Below, one piece after another: positions 1 to 10,786 of a DNA stretch of 21,464 nucleotides. The translations under genes and the position numbers were made by a program. The number at the start of each line of letters is the position of its first letter. Position 1 is the stretch's first letter. The DNA lies in NCBI GenBank assembly GCA_001970855.1, contig LSSN01000794.1, positions 1 through 21,464 on the forward strand, written 5' to 3'. The DNA is from Smittium culicis (lineage: Eukaryota > Kickxellomycota > Harpellomycetes > Harpellales > Legeriomycetaceae). The notes under the pieces were generated by a model. That model ran no database searches. It saw nothing but the letters and a program-made list of their open reading frames with translations, and was not told the DNA's origin.

Positions 1-3000
1 AAAAAATTTTTTTAGAGTCGTTGACATTGATAAATTTCCAATAATATGCGTTATTATGAGAAAAAATCTTTAATTCTTTTTTGTTATAATTTCCCTTTTT
101 TTTTATACACACTCGATATTTTTATTTTATAGCCCAGTATTATTTGCTAATTATGTACCTAATTTCTCATATAACGAGTTATTTCAATGCACATTATAAA
201 TTATCATGCCAACTTAGATAAATATAATCATTTGACTCAGTAGACTATTTTATTCTAATTGTGCTTGTTAGTGAATTAATCTGCGCTTGATTTTTATCAT
301 TCATTAAATTTAATATCATAGTCAAGATAATTTCTAAAATAAAATTTACTATTTGCTTTTAGCGCAAAGTGATATGCGATTAATTTCGGTTATAGCCATA
401 ATGAGGGCAGCGGTTTCTAAAAAAAATTCTTATAATTTTATTTGGTTATCTAAATATATTTTTATAAAGTTATCAGGAATTATAATTATTTGTAACCATT
501 AAAACTTATGGTGTGTATATAAATATTTTAAACCACGTATATCCATTTAATAAGCACAATTGAGGCAAAACTTTTTTTTAATAAGATATTTACCATTAAC
601 TGGAAATTTAAATCCAGATCATTTTAAATGCTTGAGGTGATAATCTAATGTGAAAATATTTTAGAATTGTATAATTTCTCAACGATAAGCAGATAATTAG
701 CAAATAAAAATCTAATAAAATTTTCTGTTTACTATCCAAGAAAAATTTTTACTTTCATTTTCTAAACTGCGAATAAAACCATTCTGACTAATAATTTAAA
801 ATATTTCATTAAAAAATATGGTGCGTATCAACTATTTTAGCTCAGTTTTTACACAGTGATGGTTAAGGTGGATTGAAAGTGATTAGCTTTTTTTTGCAGA
901 TTAAACTTCAGTATTGAATAATAACCACTTGAGAGATTTTATCTTGATCTCTACTTTCAATTTATTAATCATTATCTTTGTATATATATACTAATATCCT
1001 ATAGTTTTTATATTACAATCTTTTAGGATTGGTTCAAAATTTGGTTTCTTAATTTTATTATCTGCAAGTTTTCTACCAATGACCCAATTTTTTTTGCACC
1101 AAATTCCCTTTGAATTTTTTTATTTTTCTTAATTATGATGTTTATCATTTCTTCAATTCCAATTGTAATGTTATATAGTTTAAATTATCTACGGTATTTT
1201 TATAACTCTCGCGTTCTGATTTAGTACCAATATATAGCTTTTTTTAAAAATATCCAGCTACGTAAAGATATTTACTTTAACCAGAGATTCAATTTTTTTC
1301 TTTGTAAACATATTAATTGTTATATTTTTCTGAACTCTTAGCGGTTTTGAGTGAATCTCTTCAATAAAACATGCATAATTAATTTATTTAACGATATAAA
1401 AAAGTTTTTATCTTATTCTATTATTTTATATAGTAGTATTGCCAAGCTTCTGGGAATTCCTTCTATATTTTCCTTTCTAAAAAATAAACTATGGAGACTT
1501 TTTTCTTTGTGATATTAATTTTCCGCCCTTCTTATTAGTTCTTTGTACCATAAAAAATATCATTTTTATTCCGCGAGTATAGTTTTTGTTAATTTCGCTA
1601 ATATTGATCAGCATTTCTCTATAATCGTAGATAAAAACAAGCCCCCCTTATCTTTTGTATTAATTTTTATTATGATACACCCACCCCCATACATTCAAAC
1701 CGGATTTTAATATATTTTTTTACCAAGAATCTCGTTACTAAAATTATTGATGTGCTCTGAGTAATAAATTTTTGATAAAAGAACCGAGTTGGTAAATAAA
1801 AAATTTCCTATAGCTGAAATATTTATTTATAATTTTTTCTAAGGTTAATTTATTAAAATTCAACTAAATAATGAATAATAAAATATAATTAATAAGTGAA
1901 TTAGACCACTCAAAGTTAGAAAATTCGCTGAATTTGACAGTATCTGAAACATCCGTAGAAATAAAAAACTATTTGTTGCTTATATCTTGCCAACGTTTTT
2001 TGAATTTTTCTAGTGATATTTTTAAGAGTTATTCGCAGATTTGATAATAAATGATTAATTTACACCTATTAAAAACCTTAAGCGGGATTAAACTGGTGTG
2101 TGATAGCGCCGTTTCAGATTTTGAACTGTTTATATTCCAAAAGCTGAATTCTGAAATGATTTCCAAACCGAAGAATTTTCCGTTAAATTTTTAAAAATCA
2201 TCATATATTTGACTTAACTTTAGATCCTCATTATTTATATTTGAACTTTTTTTTGCGCTTATCTCAATTAAAAATTCGTTTATTTTTGATCAAAGATCTT
2301 AGATTCTGCCACAAAATTAAAAAAATGTGCATGTAGTTTTCTATTTCATTCGAGCAGTAGCAAAATTTATATTCTAAATTTTGCATTATCCATTTCTATA
2401 ATCTATTTCCAGTTATGATACCACACTGGTACATTATTCACACGAAACCAGAAATTTTTTTATTTGTGCATATTTTATTTAATTTTGTCGTATACTTTCA
2501 TAAGTTCATTACTTATTGCCATATTTTCCCCAATTTGGGGTTATAAATTCACTACTTTGAACAAACAGAAATTTTACGATAATTTTCCCCTCTATATAAT
2601 AAAATCTATCTGAGCCAACAATACAATATTCATGGTTAAATTATTTTTTGTACTCTCAAAACTATTAATTTTGTTTGTCAATTGTGTGATTTTCTGAATT
2701 GAAATAATTTTTTTAACTTTTAGTGTAGAAAAATGCTGGTTAGAGTCGTTTATTTGTTACCATGTCTTAGAAAAATGTCCATTAGTTATTATTATATTAC
2801 TATTTAGGAATCCTAAATATCTTTTAATTAGTGGTATGTTAAATATTTCCAGAAATTTCAACTTTTATGTAAAGCATAAAACAAGAGTTCATATGCTTTA
2901 TTTTTAGCTTATCGCTATTGCGTTATATTAGTTTTTCTAAAAATTTTACGGCTAAATTCCAAAAGTCTGATTTTTTACAAATAATTATAAGGGTATAATT

Positions 3001-4190
3001 TTTTTTTTTCAATATCAAAAAGGTGAAAATTTGATTTGATTTAATTTTTATCGAACCAAGGCTGATTTTTAATGTTTCTGTGGCTATTTTTATCCAGAAT
3101 TTGTCATTATACAACATTCACACTACCCATTTAAAGAAAATGTATTCAATTTGATTTTTAATATTCAACAGATCTATGTTAGCAAATTTTTTATCTAAAG
3201 TAAAGTTTAGTACTTTATTTTAGTCCATATAAACCCTTTTATGATATTTTTATCATTTTTAATAAAATTATTGTCAAGTGTTATTTTATGCTATGATTAC
3301 CACAATTTAGATAATATACATATTTTTCATGACACTTTTTCCTTAGGAACAGGCTCATATTTTCTGATCCAATCATGCTTTCTAGCTTTTTAGTCTAGCA
3401 ATTTTTTTTGAATCTATTTCTTTTTTATTCAAAAAAGTTTTAAGCTTATTACCAGGTATTTAAAACTATCATTTTCTCAAGTTTATTGAAATTATTAATT
3501 TGAAACATAGGATGTCCTATTTGAATATATACTGATTTTTTTTGTACTGATTTATATTTTCATTTGATGCCATACAGTGGTGGTTCAATTTATAATTAAC
3601 TTATAAGTACTCTTCGTTGGTACCAATATCTATTGAAATATCACCCAAAGAGGTGAATTATTTTATAATATGTCTAGGTAAGCTAATTCCCTCTATTTTT
3701 GTTTTAAAATTAACTAATAGTAGTTTAATAATTTTATTAGTGTGTCGGATACCTGTTAATGTAAAAATAAAAAATAAAAAAATTTCAAATAGGAAAATTC
3801 ATAAATTTAAGCATTGCAAAAAAAAATTACCTGCAAACAGTGACTTCCAAAAAAAATGAAAATGATAAAATATTTACTAAGCAAATTTAAACAAGTTTAG
3901 TTTAGATGATTTTAAATTTTTAAATTTTAATCAAATAGGAAAAAAAGATTAAATTCAAATAAATTATTAAAAGAAAAAATCAGAGAAAAAAATCAGGAGA
4001 TATAAAAAGTATAAAATAAAAAAACAGAGGAGTAAGGCCCCCGAATTTCCAGAGAAGAAAATAATTCAGTAGTTTTTTTCAGCAAATAATTAAAAAATAC
4101 TTAAGCTTTGTTTTTAATACTTAATTTATTTAGCCATAAATTTATTAAATAAATCAGTACCAAAACTAATTTTAGCTATTATTAGTACTT
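1..4190. other. AT-rich tract without a supported gene
   Basis: No open frame longer than about 80 codons occurs, and none shows a motif I can name on either strand. Homopolymer runs of A and T are frequent. Short open stretches on both strands (for example 2923-3117 minus and 3617-3859 plus) have the composition expected of random AT-rich DNA. By analogy with the next 13 kb it probably holds older, more decayed retroelement sequence, perhaps including the 3' part of a LINE whose reverse transcriptase lies at 4.2-5.5 kb, but I cannot show this. Confidence 0.6.
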
Positions 4191-4199
4191 AATCCGTTC

Positions 4200-5560
4200 T
4201 AGAGACAAACTATTAGCCAATTTAAGCTTATTTGCTAACGTAAAACTTGAAAATTGAGTAATGGGGACAATGGTTCGTATTGCTTCAGTACTCTATTAAT
4301 GATTATCCTGTTTGAAAAATCGCCGCTTATTTTTACTTGTATATCGGAATCTTCATAAATTGAATTAATTCAGCCAAAGAATTTATTTACAAACCTATAT
4401 TTAGATATAAATAGCTTCAAGTATTCCCATTATACTCTGTCGTAAGCTTTATTCTGATCTAATTGAATAATACATCCTTTGTATTTGATTATATTATTTC
4501 TCGATGGTTACAATGCACAATTCAAGCAATTAATATTATCTAATATTGGTGTCAAATTTTCACGTAGCTTATTATCCCTTGCTTTTGAAACGTATTTAGC
4601 AATGAGCCTCAGTTTATTAAAGTTCACTTTTCCATATAATTCATATCATTTTAAATTTTTTCTAAAATTGGAGATTGTATGTCGTGGTATAATTTTATTG
4701 CCACGTACCTTGCTTTTTAACTAGGATTTGTTGTTTTTATGTATTTATTTTTTAATATGAATGATATAAAAAAGAATACTGTTATTATTTATTCAGAGGG
4801 TCATTTTATTTTCATTTACGTTTTTTTTATTTTTTAAAGATAGAGAAATTAAATTTTATCTAAAAAGCTTTTGTTAAAAAATTGCCCCCCTCCAGCCATA
4901 CACAAAAAAAGAGCGTATTTATATGCCTCGTAAAAAATATTATTTTAACTAGAAAAGTAAAAACAATTTTTAAATGGTGGAGGATGTGACTCTTAGTGAG
5001 TCGCCTACCGCCATAAGCTTAGCGTGAACGGATTATTCCTGCTCCACTCTGTTGCAGATTTCCCCTGTGACAAATATATTGCAGAATTTTTTATAAAATT
5101 CATAAGTCAATATATCTGGTCCAGGTGATTTATTTTTAGGGCTTGCTTTAATAGCCAATTATATTTCCTCTTTTGATATTTAAGCTTTTAGGGAATCATT
5201 CTTTGAAAGCACTAAGCGTTTAATTATGCTAGCTTATAGACAGTCTTGTGATATTATATATGTTGAATCTTTGTAAATATATTAGAATCAAAACCAGTAG
5301 CCAATGAATTCAAACCACATTTTTCTTTAGTTGTTTCTCTATTATGTATAAATTAACTAATATTTTTTAAATATAATCTTAAACTAGCTCAAAAATTTTT
5401 TTATTATACCTTTCTCAAAGCTCATCCAATTTAGATCTAGAAAATTATATTGTTCTTTTAAACTCGTTACTTTGATACCCTAAATTCTTTTTTTTATATT
5501 ATTTATTTCTTTAGATAATCAAAGATATTAAAGTCAACTCTTGTGATGTAAAATTTTTAT
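4200..5560 (-). pseudogene. LINE A: decayed reverse transcriptase of a non-LTR retrotransposon
   Basis: Minus-strand translation gives consecutive landmarks of a LINE ORF2 reverse transcriptase. At about 5083-5155 the frame reads AIKASPKNKSPGPD followed by TYEFYKKF, the typical motif-0 region. A GD-containing patch lies near 5000. At 4419-4467 it reads IQLDQNKAYDRV then a stop then WEYL, which is the catalytic motif A with its Asp kept. At about 4254-4290 it reads EPLSPLL, the motif B' region. Upstream, 5340-5560 has a charged linker rich in K, E and R. Stops and frameshifts break it throughout, so it encodes no working enzyme. I could not find the YADD box, which should lie just below 4200. 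The enzyme would copy the element's RNA at a nicked target. It may be the 3' half of LINE C at 12-13.8 kb, split by later insertions, or a separate copy. Confidence 0.82.
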
Positions 5561-5683
5561 GTTTATGTTTATAATTACAAAAATTTACTTTTCAGGTTTT
5601 TATTTAGAGTTTTTAGTGTATAAATTTATAAATATACATTTATTTATAGATTCAAATACTAAAGAGTAAAAGATAGAAAGACT

Positions 5684-5707
5684 TAGAAATTCAAATTTGA
5701 ATTTCTA
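5684..5707. repeat. Perfect 24-bp palindrome
   Basis: The half site TAGAAATTCAAA is followed immediately by its exact reverse complement, with no spacer. The flanking bases (T at 5683, G at 5708) do not extend the symmetry. It lies in non-coding AT-rich DNA between LINE A and the DIRS element. The core ATTCAAAT recurs singly near 5650 and 5787. No function can be assigned. Confidence 0.9.
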
Positions 5708-6289
5708 GCCTTATATTGTAAAATATATTTTGTTTTAATTGAATTATTTGGATTATTTAGATTGATTTTATAATCTTAATTATAAATTCAAATCTTTAAA
5801 GTTATAGTAACTCGGGATAAGAATGTTTGATTAATAATAGTTGCAAGCTAGATCAACTTCAACTATAATAAAAAGGTAATTCAAAAAGAATTAATTGAGA
5901 TGCCAGCCAAATAAATAAAAAGAGCAAAATCAAAAAGGGTTGAAATGAATAGAGCGAAAATAAAGTAATTATAAGACATTTTTGAAAAATATTTATTTAG
6001 ATGATTTCCATAAAAAAAATTGGGCAATTTTCCTATATACTCATAAAAAAATATAAATGAAAATAAAATGATAATAAATTGGGTTTTATTTTCTTTTTCT
6101 TTAAAGCTATGTAACAGCTCGAAGTAAATAATATGTATAAAAATAATAAATGGAAAGTTTTTCTTAATAACTAGTTTGGATAATACCTAATCGATGTACC
6201 CATGAGATACGATTCTATAAACTCTTATTATTATAAATTGGAGATCACCGAACGAATAACTATTAGAAAAATATCAACATGAAATTTAG

Positions 6290-6372
6290 CTGTGTAATTA
6301 AACACGTTATTTGATATTATAATTCAATGAACAAATAATTATTTATTTACACAGTTACATTATAATATCAAA
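6290..6372. repeat. Two interleaved inverted repeats
   Basis: CTGTGTAA at 6290-6297 is the exact complement of TTACACAG at 6347-6354. TTTGATATTATAAT at 6310-6323 is the exact complement of 6359-6372. The arms alternate, so the two stems cannot form as simple nested hairpins. A diverged copy of the left edge (AGCTATATAATTAAAC) recurs directly near 6416. This could be the end of a small non-autonomous element, but no matching outer end was found, and chance is plausible in such AT-rich DNA. Confidence 0.55.
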
Positions 6373-7839
6373 AATAATTTTATGAAATCATGAGAAAATT
6401 TTTATGAAAATTCAAAGCTATATAATTAAACTTTTAATAGACTTTTTCCCAATGAGTTTTTTTTAGATTTTGAACTAGATATTATTTTTAATCCGTTCTA
6501 TTCCTATATTTATCCAGATACGTAATTCGTTTATAATATTAAAAAAAATTAAAAATTAAACCAAAATACCTTATTTTTCTTTTTAAATTAATCAATTAAT
6601 TTCGAAAAGATCACCGCACTATATATCTAAATTATTTTATTATTAGCCGTCTTTCATTAGATTATTATAATTTGCCATATTCAATGCTATATAATTTAAT
6701 ATTATTTTTAGCTCTCACCCATTTGAATAATAAGTTGATAAAATTGGTTGAAATTCTTTTAATACAATCATTTATCTTATCAGGGTAATCATTTTTTTCG
6801 AGGTTGATACTGTTTATCATTCATTTTATATAATTCGAATTAGTATTATATTTTTTGTTGTCTATTCAGTCTATTAGAATTAATATATGGTCTGATATTG
6901 GGCCAACAACTACTTTATATTATTTAAATATCATCTATTTTTGATTTAATTTTTCCATTTTACGTTTCATAGACAATTAAAAAAATTGTTGCTTTCTATA
7001 ATAATTTTTTTTAAATAATAATATTTTTTTAAGACAAAATATAAATTCGATTGATATATATTTTTATTATTTAACAAAATGACTTCTAAATACATATCTA
7101 AATGAATTTAGTATAGTAAACTAAAATCCAAAAAATTTATAAAAAGAACTTTACTGTTATAAATAAGAGATGGATGTTCTTTTATTCTGAGAATTTTATC
7201 TTAGCCATTCACTTTAATTTGTATATTACTGCATTTTTATACTTATTTTAGTTATAGTTATATTTTTTTCCGTATTCAATTTCTCGTTTAAAAAATTTCT
7301 ACTATTCTTGCATATTAATTAGTATATGATAAGTGTATTTTTTTTTTATATTTCTGACATAAAAATCGTTTATTTAGAAAATTTTTAGTTATATTCTGAT
7401 GCATTTAAAGGCTATTATTTGTTTTTTTTAAAGATTTTATGCTATAAATTGTGATTAGTTGTTTCGACTGCTCTAATATATAACGTCTATGTTTTTTTGA
7501 ATTTTATTTATTTTTTGCACTTAATAATCTAAAGTTAGTTTATTCTTTGACGAAATAACTAATATTAAACTAACTATTGATTCGTATTAATTGTCTTGCA
7601 ATCTTTACTAATAAATCATCGAAAAATACAACAAAATTAAAATTAAAATAAAACAAAATAATTTTATTTATTTATTTATTTTTTTTACAATTTTAAAAGC
7701 TATGGTTTGCATTCTCGATAACCTTATAATCTTTTAGCTAAGGTAAAACATAAATTGGAATAGAGTGGGTGGGACTTAATGTTATTCTATCATTAGTATT
7801 ATAATAGTTTATAGTATTCAAATACTAAATTAGATTTAT

Positions 7840-7868
7840 ATTATACGTGATTCGATGGATTCATATTA
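7840..7868 (+). repeat. Inverted terminal repeat, 3' end of the DIRS element
   Basis: This 29-bp sequence, starting ATTATACGTGATTCGATGG, matches the reverse complement of 11859-11887 at 26 of 29 positions. The three differences lie in the outer half. It overlaps the last codons and stop of the recombinase reading frame. The inner part also forms a 7-bp hairpin with adjacent DNA (GGATTCA at 7857-7863 with TGAATCC at 7871-7877). Confidence 0.85.
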
Positions 7869-8900
7869 AGTGAATCCAGAGGAATTATCACTTGTGGAAT
7901 TTTGGCTGACGCAGTGCGTGAAAAGCGATAATAATTACATAATATTTTTTAATTTGACCAGAAAGCTTGAACGACGATTTAGTCGCAGGGGATTCCTGTG
8001 TTTGCCACCATGGTTGCGCCGATGGCTCTAGCCTTGGGGGTAGGTGTATTTAGTGTCTGTGTGATCCTGTTTGATACATTTTGTATATTCCTAGTTATAA
8101 ACTGATAAAAATTGGTTTTTTGAAATCATTTATATACTGGAATAGCCTATTAACTATAATGGTATTTTCATTAATGTCTGAAGTTGAGAACAAATATTTT
8201 TAAACCCTTGATCGATATACCCTATACGCTTTGACATGGCATAAAGGTTTATCAGAGCGGTAGCTGATTTCGGAAAGCCTGATTATTGGGCGACCCTTGC
8301 GCTTCTCCTTTGGAGCTACGATTACAAGCTTTATTTTCTCGTCAATTAATGGTGGTCTGAGCGATATTTATGCGGTGTATATCGCTCGTGCGCATAAAAC
8401 CGTATACTGCCAGAACCACCGCGTTTTAGTAGTTAGATTCTTGATTTTTAGATAATTTTTTTGTCACCTATTTCTCTGAAGTGTTCTATGATCAGCGAAT
8501 TATACGTAAGAGACCTAATAAAACAGTTTTAATAGTTTCAATAGTTTCTTCTAGAGCTACTCTTAATCTCTGCATGCAGTATTTTTCACTCATTGACTTC
8601 ATTTTGGTAGTCAGTTGACAGATAGCTGATTTATATATTTTTATTCTGTATATATCTCTACAAGATAATTTACTAAACTCATCTCAGATATTTCAGAGTT
8701 TCTATATCTGTCCCTGTACCAGTCCTTATACTTTTGGTGGATTGAATGGTACGTCAATCTTATCCTAACTGATCACTGACTGTTTAAGATAAGTCCAATT
8801 GCAGCGTTGGTGACGATTTTTTCTTTGAGGGTTCTCCACTGGTTCTTCACGATATTAGAGACTAATACCTGTTCTTTATAAGCGGGAACTTTCCTAATTT
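7862..8900 (-). pseudogene. DIRS-type tyrosine recombinase, broken
   Basis: This is the integrase-equivalent of the element. It would join the circular DNA copy into the genome by strand exchange through a tyrosine. The N-terminal SAM-like region is visible at about 8590-8900 (for example LTYHSIHQKYKDWY). The middle has LRPPLINEKIKLVIVAPKEK followed by GRPII and, near 8230, LCHVKAYRVYRS, which is typical of DIRS recombinases around the first catalytic Arg. In another frame the C-terminal part has PKARAIGAT (8011-8034), the second-Arg box, then IVVQAFWSN and NYYRFSRTASAKI (7890-7935), the region of the nucleophilic Tyr. It ends with IIPLDSLNMNPSNHV and a stop inside the terminal repeat. At least one frameshift and several stops, one of them just before IVVQAFWSN, inactivate it. 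Confidence 0.85.
8346..8421 (-). other. Overlapping inverted repeats within the recombinase gene
   Basis: GAGCGATAT (8359-8367) pairs exactly with ATATCGCTC (8379-8387). TTTATGCG (8367-8374) pairs exactly with CGCATAAA (8391-8398). GGTGGT (8351-8356) pairs with ACCACC (8415-8420). The first two stems interleave, so they are alternatives, and the third encloses both. They lie in the coding region just before the conserved PKEK box. A structured element of the RNA or of the replication intermediate is possible; so is chance. Confidence 0.5.
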
Positions 8901-8981
8901 AGGATCAGAGAACAACAAGATTTCTAATATAATTTTTGCGTGGAAAATCTATAGTTCTTGTATTTCTGGAAACCAAATCTC

Positions 8982-9182
8982 TTAACTATATTCAGGCTTA
9001 ATTAATATTATTGTTATCGGCTCTCGTATACTCTTATAGAATATCTGAGCAATCAGGTTCCAGAACGGAATAAGTATAGGTTCTTTCGAATCTATCATGT
9101 GTATCGGAGTGCGTTCATGTCTATAGATTTGATGTAGCTGTACCTGCTGTGATATTTCGGTGCCTTCTTGTTGAATGCGCAA
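8982..9182 (-). pseudogene. Linker between RNase H and recombinase of the DIRS element
   Basis: An open minus-strand stretch reads KEPILIPFWNLIAQIFYKSI and then REPITIILIKPEYS before a stop. The pattern of an aromatic-W-N-L-I box followed by EP-x-T-x-x-LI-x-P is the conserved region that follows RNase H in DIRS-type polyproteins. In intact elements it would belong to the same reading frame as reverse transcriptase and RNase H. It has no known catalytic role. About 170 bp of poorly readable sequence separates it from the RNase H part, and a stop ends it before the recombinase. Confidence 0.7.
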
Positions 9183-9352
9183 TGAAATAGGTGTTTTTCG
9201 TGCTTCCAGTATCTCTTGTATAATCGGTATAATGTCTTACTCGAAACTGAACACTATTTATGTTCAGTTAAGCAGATCAGCTCAGCCTCCGGGTTCAGAT
9301 CTGAAGAGACATACATAAATTGAGACCTAGCACTTGCCTTCAGGCAGTGCTC

Positions 9353-9660
9353 CTACAGGCGTTCATCAATGCTAAGAAATTCGCGAGAGGTAGTTCTACT
9401 GAATTCCATTACATATGCTAGTTTTTTCATATTTTTTGAGTAGATCAGAATAGACCGACCTATAGCTTCTTTCAGTCGCAATAAAAATAGAACGGTAAGC
9501 AGCACCTTATAGCTGATGTTAAGTCTATCCTCTGATATGTTCAATTAGCCAGCGTAGCTCTTGCGACCAATGATTATACACCAGGCCGTATCGCTCGCAT
9601 CTGTGAATAAATCGACTTCTGAGGTCTCCAGAAGGAACAAAAAACCGTTAAATTCCTTCA
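9353..9660 (-). pseudogene. RNase H domain of the DIRS element, catalytic residues lost
   Basis: One frame, with a single stop near 9545, reads EVDLFTDASDTAWCIIIGRK, then NISYKVLLTVLFLLRL, then GRSILIYSKNMKKLAYV and FSRTTSREFLSIDERL. RNase H removes the RNA strand during copying of the element. The first catalytic Asp, in TDAS, is kept (9594-9605). The expected Glu in the NYKE-type helix is Val here (SYKV), and the expected Asp of the YSDN-type strand is Lys (YSKN). Two of the acidic residues are therefore gone and the domain cannot be active. After the stop at 9353 a neighbouring frame continues as a WEHCL-like helix region. Confidence 0.85.
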
Positions 9661-9819
9661 AATGGACCCTCCAGAACAGTAGATTCTGTATTTTTTTCGT
9701 CTGATAGGAGTATTTTCGATGTCCATGAAGCGTTCTTCAACCAGGATTGGCTTTTCAGCTCCTGCAGTCGTCGCAGCATTAATCTTCTGTTAGGAGCTCT
9801 GTCGATATCGCTTGTTACT

Positions 9820-10780
9820 TTCAGATAAAGCTCGCTACGAATCTAATTGACGTCTTTCCGGGGTTTATTAGCTTCTCTGCTTCTCTCCGTAAGTCTCGGA
9901 TCATTTTCGCTGTAACTTTAAAGAACATCTACCGGCTGTCTATGCTCACAGCAAGGTTTATGATTTTATGAGAAGTCATCAGCTCCGAATTAACTATGTT
10001 GACAAAATATCACATCTGGTTTAATTTCGACTGAGTAAGATTTTTAATTCTTATGCATACTTGTATCGACCTCACTAGTAATATCATACTGCATCAATTA
10101 TACTGATACCCTGGTTTTCTGAATTTGTACCCGGTTCAGAACTGAGTTAACGATTTTTGGCAAGGCTCGAGGTCTTAGTGACAGATGTAACGGTAGAACC
10201 CGGGATTGGTAGCTTCTTCCGTTTCAATAGAGTACGCAAGTGCTTATGTACTACTTTTGTATCATAATATGAATGAATTCGTCTTTCAAATTCAAGGACG
10301 TCAATAAACTTTTCCGCATAAAATTTTTCAGATTGATTGAAGAAATTAAATCTTTAATTTTCTTTATTTGAAACGTTGTTTCAGCTTCCTTAGATCCAAT
10401 ACTGAATGTAACTCTTCAGTTTTCTTTGGGATACAGATTAAATTGCTATAAAGTCTTGGGCTCGTATTCTTACCTCCCACCATGGTCATCTTAGAAAGTA
10501 GCGATGCCACCTCTTCCGTTAGGTCTGGTGGGCCTCAAGACTGATCTTCAAATTAATCATTGAGGAAGAGTGGTGATTGTGGGGCGGTAACTTCAGAGTC
10601 ACTTTTATGAGACGCAGCGGATTCCTCGTCGAAACTTTCAAGTATTTTAGTAGAGAAAGTCCTATCAAGCAGCCATGCATTAAAAAAAGACTTTGGTGGT
10701 TCTAGATCCAATCCATGCTTCTCGGATCCAATTTCTTGAAATATATTTAGAACTCTTTCTCCACGATGTTTCGGATCCAC
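9820..10780 (-). pseudogene. Reverse transcriptase of the DIRS element, frameshifted
   Basis: Three frames together give the fingers and palm of a DIRS-type reverse transcriptase. The first frame (10364-10780, two internal stops) has a leader rich in charged residues, then EEVASLLSKM and RLYSNLICIPKKTEE followed by VLDLRKLKQRFK. The second frame (about 10141-10375) has IKDLISSINLKNF, TSLNLKDEFIHIMI (motif A region, 10260-10302) and RVLPLHLSLRPRALPKIV, corresponding to the LPFGLS-x-x-PR box that separates DIRS from gypsy enzymes. The YxDD box near 10080 is destroyed by a frame change and stops. The third frame (about 9820-10000) has NSELMTSHKIINLAVSIDSR, then a stop, then MIRDLRREAEKLI. The enzyme copies element RNA into DNA; here it is inactive. 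Confidence 0.88.
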
Positions 10781-10786
10781 TGAATG

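Larger units (their letters stand above)
5561..7839. other. AT-rich tract between LINE A and the DIRS element
   Basis: I see no gene. The tract has many A and T runs and no frame with a recognisable motif. If LINE A is the 3' half of LINE C, this stretch should hold the end of the endonuclease domain and the linker to the reverse transcriptase. It is about 1.9 kb longer than that would need, so another insertion or unrelated DNA must be included. Two notable structures are listed separately: the palindrome at 5684 and the inverted repeats at 6290-6372. Confidence 0.6.

Noticed and set aside
4479..4724. Plus-strand 81-codon open frame
   Set aside because: It lies opposite the LINE A reverse transcriptase motifs on the minus strand and has no motif of its own.
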